Shown: piece by piece, positions 55,042 to 64,000 of the stretch | Numbering within the stretch: the first letter of the stretch is position 1 | How the letters are laid out: every line of letters begins with the position of its first letter | From: Lepisosteus oculatus | Lineage: Eukaryota > Chordata > Actinopteri > Semionotiformes > Lepisosteidae | DNA: 64,000 nucleotides | Reading direction: 5' to 3' | Assembly (NCBI RefSeq): GCF_040954835.1 | Contig: NC_090706.1 | Location: 23,941,148-24,005,147, forward strand | Made by a program: the position numbers and the translations under genes | The notes under the pieces: model-generated | Databases searched by the model: none | What the model was told of the DNA's origin: nothing | What the model saw: the letters and a program-made list of their open reading frames with translations, nothing else

Positions 55042-58000
55042 AATTTAAGGTTCAAAGAAATATTAAATGCCAATAAACACAGTCTCACACAGTCTTCTTA
55101 AACCTCTTATCTAGATGCCAGTTGCTTAAATGTCATATTTTAACGTTCAGCTCAAGTAACTCTTTTTTAAGAGCATTTTTTTGTAATTGACAATCTCACT
55201 GCCCTGCACAAATGAACAAAATTCCCTTCTGAAGCCAGAAAAGGAAAAACAAACAAACAAATTAATTCCATACACATAGGAAAAAAAAGACTACATCATG
55301 ATTCAAAACAGAAAAAAGGCAGAAATGTTTCGCTCATGAGGGAAAACTATAAATTGCTTTGGAGATTTTCCCTTGTGAGCAGCTTGGCTGTCTCAGTCTT
55401 TTAGCATTACTCCTCCTAAATCTGTTGTGCGTCTTCCTTACATACCTTAAAGGGTCAAAGTCATATTTTTCATAATGAAAACAAAAACTGAAGCCCCCTG
55501 TATTATTTGGTTCTTAAAAATCCCATGTAATTTGAAAAAGAGAAGTGCTACTAAAGTCAATTGTTCTGTACCCCAGAACGCTTTTGTGCAAAGTTCCACT
55601 TCCTTAATCCATGAAAGAACAAAACCTCTTTGCTTTAGAAACAAACATTGTTATAGGCATATATATATATATGCTTCTTGTAAACCGATGAGAGAATGCA
55701 GTGCTTGATGAGTCTTTCATGGTACATTGGGTGCACTCAATTCTTTGGCTTCAAAAAACAAGTTTCTCTACAAGTGTTCAGTAACAGGCATCCAAAACAT
55801 TTTGCTGACAAGTCAAATAGGTTGGTGATATATGCTTTCAGTCATGTTCCTTGAGCTCTGTTTTTTTTTTAATTGGTGGCAATCATTGCCCCAGGTTCAA
55901 TATAGCCAAAAATTAAGATCCCACAGAGCCATATCACAGACATACGACATACACACAAAGGTGTGATGCTCTTATAATAACATCGCCCATCAAATTGGGG
56001 ATTTATAAAGCAGACTTAATACAAAGCAGAACCCATGGGCCCACTGCCAGGAAATATTTCCTGCTGAACACTGGTTCTTATCCCAAATCCAAGGAGCACC
56101 CCTGGGGGGTCTTTAGGGACAAGTCTACTGTGAGCATTCTCAGGAGAAAAGGAGAAACATGTCACCTCAAGTACAGAAGAATTTACAATCAAAACTCTCC
56201 CAGAACAAATCTGCTCTGACAACATTTATGAATGATGTATTGACCTGCTGTATTGGTCTGGTTTAAATATATTAGATTGGACCACAGTGATCTTTATAAT
56301 TACTGACTTTGGTTTGAATCAGAGAGTCCTTAATCGAGAGTGATCTCTAGAGAAGGGGTACTCCAGACAGAGTCATAGCAGAGAAAGGTGAGGGCCTCCA
56401 CTTGCAATGTATTGTCGACGTTTTGATCTACAGCATTACTGAACCATGCGTTGGGAGATGCCATTCTTTTGATACTTATTCTTTGAAAACAAGATCCTGA
56501 CCCTATGATCACTGAAGACCTATGGAGCCGTCTGTCAGAGGCCGTGAGATAGTATTCGGGTTATATTCTATCAGTTCAATTGGAGGAGCACTTTTGCTCT
56601 TGTCTTCCTGATCTCCTGCATGGTATGTCAAGTGGCACATAATGGCCGCCAAATTTGAATGAGGTAGGAACTGCACTTTAGTATAGAAAATGCTATGAAA
56701 ATGCAATTTATACTATGAAATTACAATATTATGACTTTACTATGATGTACATTATTTTCTGTAATGCTTGAAAGAAATTTGAACAACAAAACGGAAGCTG
56801 AACTACAACTACTAAGTCTAAGGTCCACTGAAGACTCACTCAAAGGACACTGAAAAAACCCTACTGCAAAATGTAAAAAAGTATGTCATAACTGCTATAA
56901 CTAGTCCTAGTCATATAACAATTTTAAGTATAAGGATAAACTACTGCAAGGAATCGGTCCACCTGAGCAAACAGGATCATAAGGTTACCAAGTAACCCAG
57001 TAACGGCATGTAACCCAATAACGACATGTATAATACCTATCAGGCAAGCATCACACTTTCATTATATGATACGAAAAGCAGATGACCCTGAAGAACTTTT
57101 AAATGACTATGAATACACATTGTAGACCTTCCCAGCACATAAGAACACACAGGTGTGCAAACAGACTGCACACTTCCTTATGACCCTTGGGATGAAAGCC
57201 ACAATACAGGGAATTCTAGGTTTATGTGTATTGATATATAAAAGCAAATCAATATTAAAAAAAATAGAATTGCAGATACAGAGAAGTATTTATAACCTCT
57301 GCTTGGAGTGAACAAAAAGTATCCTCGTTTCTCAATCAAAAAGAAAACTTGATGTTGGCAAATGTTGGAAGAAAACATGCTGGTGTATTAGTTTGACTTG
57401 AGTTTAAAAAATAACTGGGAAGCCAGTTCTTCGTCTATGGAGTCTCTTAAAAAAGAGATTTTGTCTTGGATTCTCTTACTCGGTCGAAGGAAGACTCAAA
57501 ACTTACCCCACGAACATCATAAAATCAAATGGGGATCAAGCTTGAGTGTATTCTTAGCTTTCTTTCATCTCAACTCAAGGCAATAACATACAGGATTAAA
57601 AAGCGCACCCATATTATAGTGCTTTTTATTACAAAGTATAATCAGATGTGTTTTGCATCTAACATGATTAAAACAGAGGAGTTATTAGGAAATTAATTTA
57701 ATGTTGTGAACCATTAAAAAGTGTTGTGACTCAAAAAATACCGGTAAAAAAAAAGCAGACTGTCACAGACAGTACCAGTACAGTTCAAGCATAGCTTATA
57801 ACCAGTTTGATCTACAAAGGAAAGCAATGTGTAGTGTGCCTGTTCCCCTAAGAAGTTTGATTACAAAGGGTTTAAAGCCAGCTTTCCAAATCCCTGAAAT
57901 GACTTCAAGCAGAAATCATGTCATAGCAGAGAGACTCATTCACTCTGGTTTGTGAGCAGAACGCGCCATTCTGTTGCTTCAAGTGACACCTGGAAGGTCA

Positions 58001-61000
58001 TAGAGGCTGATCCCACCTATAAGGTCTTAATGGCTGATCCCGACAGTTGTGGAAAGTGAGAGCTTGCGCCTTTTCCAGATGCAGCCTGTGACATCTTGAC
58101 CATCGCGCCCACCGGTGAACTTCGCAATTCAGGACAAGCTGTTTCTCCTCCCTCCCTCCCTTTCCTCCCACTGACTTGCGTAGTGTGTCAAAGGGGTGAA
58201 CACTCACACAGAGGCTGCAAGATGGAACTAGCGCCAGAACACTGCATAGTGAGAATGTGTGAGTCAGCTGGCATTCCACCATTTCACAGCTTTAGTGAAT
58301 CACCTTTGTGCCGTAAGCAGTGAAACATCGTACATGGTGCTGGCTTTGCTACAGTATGTGAGCGACATCTGTGGTGCAGATGATTTCTGGGAGGAGAATT
58401 AAAGCAAGTGAATGTGGACACACATGGAAGACACTGAAAACCACTTCAATTTGGCAATTACCTACTTCTCTTGTGCCCACATAGCCACTTACATTTGCAA
58501 TGAAGAAACACCTCTTCCCTTGTTGCAAATGTGTTCATACCAAGACCATCCTCAACATCTACAATAATAATAAGACCATAATGAGCAATCTGCATTCCTA
58601 GATTAAATTGCATTTTGTTAAAAGGGGAAATTCTGAAAAAAACACATGCGGTAAATCTGCACCTTTTAAGCGTAGATGGGGATGAGTCATTTAAAATAGT
58701 AAATGAAAGTGTCCTGATGAACCCATGAATGTATGTGGTGCCTGGTTTGAAGGAAATAAGGGAAACGTGCTGCCTCTATGACAAGAACAGAAACAAAATA
58801 ACTGTACTAGATTTCTTGGTCATGTTATCCGAGAGGTAAACTACAAGGCAGTCCTATTCACTTCATAGTCCCACATCTGTCCATTCAGTACAAGCATCTC
58901 TGCAACGGAAAAAAAAGGTTCCCTTTTTTAAGATCGGTTCAATGGAGATTAATGGAAAAGGGAATTATACATCTGCTGCATTAAAACAAATATAATAATA
59001 TGATCACTTCGGTTTTGCTGGTCAGACCAATTCCCTGCTCATCTTTCATATCTGTGCATCTTTGAAGAGTACACCGATTTATTAACTTTGGGAAACTGCA
59101 TGCTCGGACATGTTTGGATTACAGTTACATACACATTACTTACTCAAAGTTATTGCATTTTTAATATTAGGTTTGGTTTGATTTGATAATGCATATAAAA
59201 TGTGTGGTTGGTTTATTTGCACAGCAGTACTTGCAAGGAAATGGTCTATTTTAATCCAGGTGATTCTCTTCCTGTGGTTTATTAACTCAGGCTTGAGAAA
59301 CCTACATCTGTGCACAAGCAGGGGCTCCAGGTCTGTCTGTAAACAGAGTTATGGGGACAATGCATCCACTTTCTACATCCAGCTGTAAAAATAAACAAAT
59401 CACTCATGTGCCAACTTTCAACTTTAAAAATTTCTAGTACACAAACACTCACAGTAACTTACCACAAAAAAACACACTAATAATCAAGGAAACATTTTAG
59501 TCAAGAGTATTTCACAGCTACTTCCCTGGATGTGTGTGTTTGCCAGTCTGGTAAAATGAGCAATCTAATAAAATGTATTAGTCACTGAATCTGTGATTTT
59601 AAGAGCTAATAAACTGCAATGCAGATGCTACGATTTTCAAGGGATTAACATTTGAGCACGACCAAGTCTTTTGTTCAGCCATTTGTAAGTCATCAGTTAC
59701 TCCTACAAATTCCACATCCTGTACTGAAATCTTCTTGTTACCTTTTAATGATAAATAATAAATGTATTGTTTGGAACACATTTCACTTCCCTACTGAAAA
59801 AGATGCAAAAATATTTTTCCAAGTAAAATCACAAATTAATTTTTAAATTCAAAGGTTAACTAGTACATTTCCAAAATAAAGTATATTTAGATAACAGTCC
59901 AATTTGTTCAATTAAAACACTTTCACAACTAGAGCTAAATGTCCAGACATTACTCTGGTACTTTTGCCTTATAATTATCAATACTTAAATCAACTGATCT
60001 GGTTAATACCATTTGTTCCTACCTTCCAAATGTGATACAAAGGATCTAGGATGATACAGTACCATGTCTAAAAAGCAGGACTTATTAGGCAACACCATGC
60101 TTGTTCCATGCTTTTCACACATTTGTCTTACATGATGCATCAGTATTACCAAACAGCTTCCAATGTCCTGTATTATTTTTTGCTAGGACATAAAATTTAC
60201 TTCCTAGCAAAAAAAAACCAATGGATTGGGGATGCCCATCATCTTTATGGTTTTTAAGGTTGTCCTTAAATAAAATGTAGCATCAATAACCTATTAGCAA
60301 CCAAAAGCTGAATGACTTCCTTTCGTTGGAACATTTCATATGTCTCTTGAGGACAAATCAGATCAAGCTGCTGATCTGTACAAGTACATCCTATTTTTAA
60401 ACTACTGTAAGTTGTGTGAAGGAAAGGGTCTGGAATTACTGTGGATACATCTGTACAAAATAGTGAGAATTTAACATTTTTCCCTCAAAACTTTTTTAAA
60501 CCTGTTCAACTCAGTTCATAAAACAAATTGCTTGTCCTGTCCCACCAGTGTGTCTTGACCCTGTCCTTGAGATGTTTTCCACTTTGTTGTAAGCATCAAG
60601 CTCATTCTCCCCAGCCCATGTGTCCTGGGCCTCTCCTTCATGACTGGTGAATCACACCATAGTTCTGTTACGGCGACTTAGCTCAAACATCTCGTTGTTA
60701 AGTAACTTGAGGCCCGGGCTGGACGGGAATCCTGGTCTCCCATGGAGAAAGACTACAAGCTTGCGCATTAACCTTTTGTTATTCCACTCCCTAAAGTTGT
60801 TTTCAATTAATTTATCTTCTGCTGAAATACTGCTTTTACAAGTTGCAAGTAGCTAATAACCAGCATAAAGCTACTTTCCTTCTTAGAAAATGTAATCCAG
60901 AGACAGTTCCTTATCACTGTCAGTCAGGAGTGGAGAGAGGAATTCACCACCCCTTAGCCCACATGGTGGGATTACAAGGACTAAACCAGTGTGCTTTCCA

Positions 61001-64000
61001 ATGTTTACTCTGAGAATAAGGGTTGGTTTAACAAGTCAGTGTCAACAGTACTTCACAATGTGAAACAAGGAAGTGTTATCCGGGAATGCATAATCCATTA
61101 CTTTAAACTTAATGAATCCCTTGATCTGTGGGACACCAAACACTTAAGGATCAGATATTCTGGTGTTGTCAAATATCAAACAAGAAACGATATATAAACC
61201 TCTGCTGAATACCTTTTGCACGACAGCTACATAATTTCCGTGCATCTCACAGGACTCTGACAATGCCAAACTAAACTGTTTTATTCACAAAGTGCTTAAA
61301 TTACCTCTTGCCCCGATTTAACTTAAAATGCTGCCAATTGAGTCGTTTTAATGTGAGATTTTATTTACTTGAGTCGTCTTGCTTTCCAATAGAAAGATGC
61401 CATAAAACATTTAACATTTCTCAAATTCATTGACATGTAGTTTTAATTAATTGCTGGTCATCATTTGCTTAATCATGGATGCCCATCATCAGCGTAAAGA
61501 ACGCATCCTATTTGAAAGAAGCTTCACAGTGATATGGCACAAAACACAGAAAAAGATTTGAACACAACTGGATTCATGTCATGTCACTGTCAGCCTTCCC
61601 CAGACTGAATTTGGCCTGTCCTGACCACTATGACCTAGCAAACATATGTGAATAAGAATTATGGGTGTTCCACATGGCCTGCGGGATCACAGACTTAACA
61701 AAGTACAAAAGGAACAAACACAAACTAACTTGTCTCTTCCACCAACATAGTAAAAATCTTTTTTGCCACCACCACCCACTCAAATCACATCCCTACAGCA
61801 CAAAGCCTCTAAGAACTCACACAGCAAGATAGCATCTCAGAGACACTAAGTTATGGAAGAAATCCACATTCGGTGCTCAATATCTGAGCACACTATGAGC
61901 ACTAAAAGATCTGTTATTTATCCTCCACAAGATGGATTATACTGTAATAACAACACAATAGAAAAATCAAGAGCAAACACCAGAAAGTGTGATCCACAGC
62001 ATACCAGAAGAAGAAAGCTGAAAGTTCCCAAACAGAAGCCCATATCTGTTGAAAATTCAAACGTAATCTACTCTGAGCGTCACTAGATGAACTAACGCCT
62101 CAGGCACAACACAGTCGGCAAGATTAGGGTGAGGAGGGAAGACTAAATAAAAACACGGCTTTGCTAAATGTACTCAATTCAGTTCTGAATAAACAGCTGA
62201 GGGGGTATTCATTTTAATTAAATTATCGAAGTGAAGACAGCTGAGATCCTCCAGATTGGATGTGAATGGGTAGTTTCTCTCCCTCAAAATAGGCCATGTT
62301 CTCTGGTAAAGATTTTCTCATGTGAAGGCCTCATTCTTCAACTTCTATTTATTTTGCTTACCTTAATGTTCACTTTTTTAAAAAACACAGAGAGAAGGTG
62401 AATACAATTCACACCCATTAAAATATAATTCTGCAGTCTGCTGATAACCAGAGATGAAGGCATTAAGCAACCACATATGTTGTCACTTCTTCATTGAGGA
62501 CTATTTTCCATTTGGTCATAAATTAAAAGAAAAACAGCTTTCTGAGGAAACATTTCCCCTTGTGTTTTCAAGATTTTCTGGCATATTAATATACTTATTA
62601 ATATTATAAAATACTTATTAATATCTGAATATAATGGATACAGTGTCCTCTATATCTACACATCTCCCCTTAAAAAGAGTAACAACAAAGTTCTTGTTTT
62701 CTGTTTACAATTAAGTAAATACATTTCTGTCAAATGTTTTGGATTTCAAAAAGTACATTATAGAGAGCCTGCCCAAGATACCATAAAGGTTTCTGTAGTG
62801 CAGTACAGCCACATCTCATTGACTAAATACCAAATACCATTGTTCACAGGACAGACCGAAGATATGTCCATTATCCTGAGGTGAATGGACTAGCTAAATA
62901 ACAACATTACAATTCTCAAAAGTGTTAACTACATAAAAGTATATGGACGTGCCATAGTCTGAGACAGCCCTTTGAGCAATAAAATGTCAATCACAATTCA
63001 TCTTTGGAAATTCAAGCAGGGAAGATGGAAGATGGAAACACTATATGGATGGGAATGATGATCTGAAAAAAAAACAAGTTTTTTTTTTGCCGAACAAGTT
63101 TCTGCCTGTCTTCCTCTTGAAGGACCACATATTCCACATCACAGCCCCTTTGTTCTTTTCTGATTAGCTTAAGAGGGTAACCCTCCACTTGTAAAACCAG
63201 CCACAAACATCCTCCTAATCCCTCTTGGGACAAGCAGCAGGGATGAGGACAGATCTCTAAAGCTCAGAGCTCAAAATTCCTGGCTGAAGAAGTGGAGTTA
63301 TTGAAAATTCTGCTTGGAAAGATGACGAGAAAGGAATATTTGCAAAACAAAAACCTTTTGGACTTTCTGAGCATTTACCGCTTATCCCTTTAAATTAAAA
63401 TCTCTTTTGGTAATTCAGAAAATTACAACCACTCCCCCACACACACTTGCCCCCCCCAGAAGAACATCAAATATGAAAGAGTTATTGTTTGTTGTGTAAA
63501 GCAATACTTACTTTATTCAAGCTTTTCAGAAGTCCTTAAAAAAGCTGTCAGTGGGGATGACTAATAATGCTATTAAAGTTACATCCACATATATTTGGAT
63601 TGCCCTAGAAAGACAATGCTGTGAGAATATACAGATTTTAATTTATTCCTGTGAATTTTGCTGCCCTAGTAAACTAAAGAATTTGTTGATGGGACATTAA
63701 ATAGAATAAATACAATTTGATCATCTAAGTGTAAAAATCTTTGTAAAGGAAACCATCTGACCAAGAATGCCTATAAATTAATGAGTGGACTGTGACTAAA
63801 AACATATTTGATAATCTTAAAGTAAACATTTTCAAAATACATTTCCATTCTACATTTGGCTGACATTAAAATTAAGATGCTTCAAATGGATTTTTCAAAT
63901 ACCAACAGATATAATAGATTTCAGTGCATCACTTGTATATTTGAGCGTTACTCAGATGAACAATATGGTATTTTTATGTACTGCATTAACTACTGAGTAA
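55042..64000 (-). other. tcf7: tcf7 5' intron or upstream sequence, no gene recognised
   Basis: About 9 kb. A (TA)n run is at 55659-55672. 57990-58330 is moderately GC-rich with overlapping frames on both strands but no recognised domain. The minus frame 63012-63233 includes DVEYVVLQEEDRQKLVRQ but I cannot assign it. The beta-catenin-binding first exon of tcf7 was searched for and not seen. Confidence 0.45.

Noticed and set aside
60640..60760. Possible 5S rRNA-derived SINE on the minus strand
   Set aside because: Only scattered resemblance (a 'tgggagacc'-like segment); the internal promoter boxes do not line up.

Overview
The window is nuclear DNA of a vertebrate, most likely a ray-finned fish. 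It is AT-rich, with small exons in long introns, and scattered repeats of types common in fish genomes. There are no bacterial operons, tRNAs, rRNAs or CRISPR arrays. The species cannot be fixed from the sequence. Length and repeat type would fit a non-teleost ray-finned fish (gar, bowfin) or an early-branching teleost, but that is a weak inference.

Two genes are supported, lying tail to tail. On the + strand, skp1 (SCF ubiquitin-ligase adaptor) has a complete coding sequence of 163 codons in five coding exons between 5489 and 10958. A CpG-enriched stretch at about 4600-5090 is the likely promoter and non-coding first exon. On the - strand, tcf7 (the TCF-1 HMG-box effector of Wnt/beta-catenin signalling) is present as its last eight coding exons, from 32799 down to 14714. 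These give 342 in-frame codons covering the middle region, HMG box, basic tail, four-cysteine C-clamp and E-type tail. The beta-catenin-binding N-terminus was not found and is probably beyond base 64000. Adjacent convergent SKP1 and TCF7 genes are also known in human, which supports the naming.

Layout: 1-4600 is intergenic, with a LINE remnant, two copies of a fish interspersed repeat and a CTCF-like site. 4600-11470 is skp1. 11470-14713 is the gap with the tcf7 3' untranslated region and a convergent pair of CTCF-like motifs. 14714-32799 is tcf7 with seven introns, one holding an unexplained GC-rich island (23040-23420). 32800-64000 appears to be a single tcf7 5' intron of at least 31 kb, with transposon remnants, a poly-G tract, hairpins and a CpG-enriched block near 52.5 kb that may be an internal promoter.

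I found no clearly novel multi-gene system. The points most worth checking are the CTCF-like pair, the two GC/CpG-rich blocks inside tcf7, and some unexplained short frames and inverted repeats.
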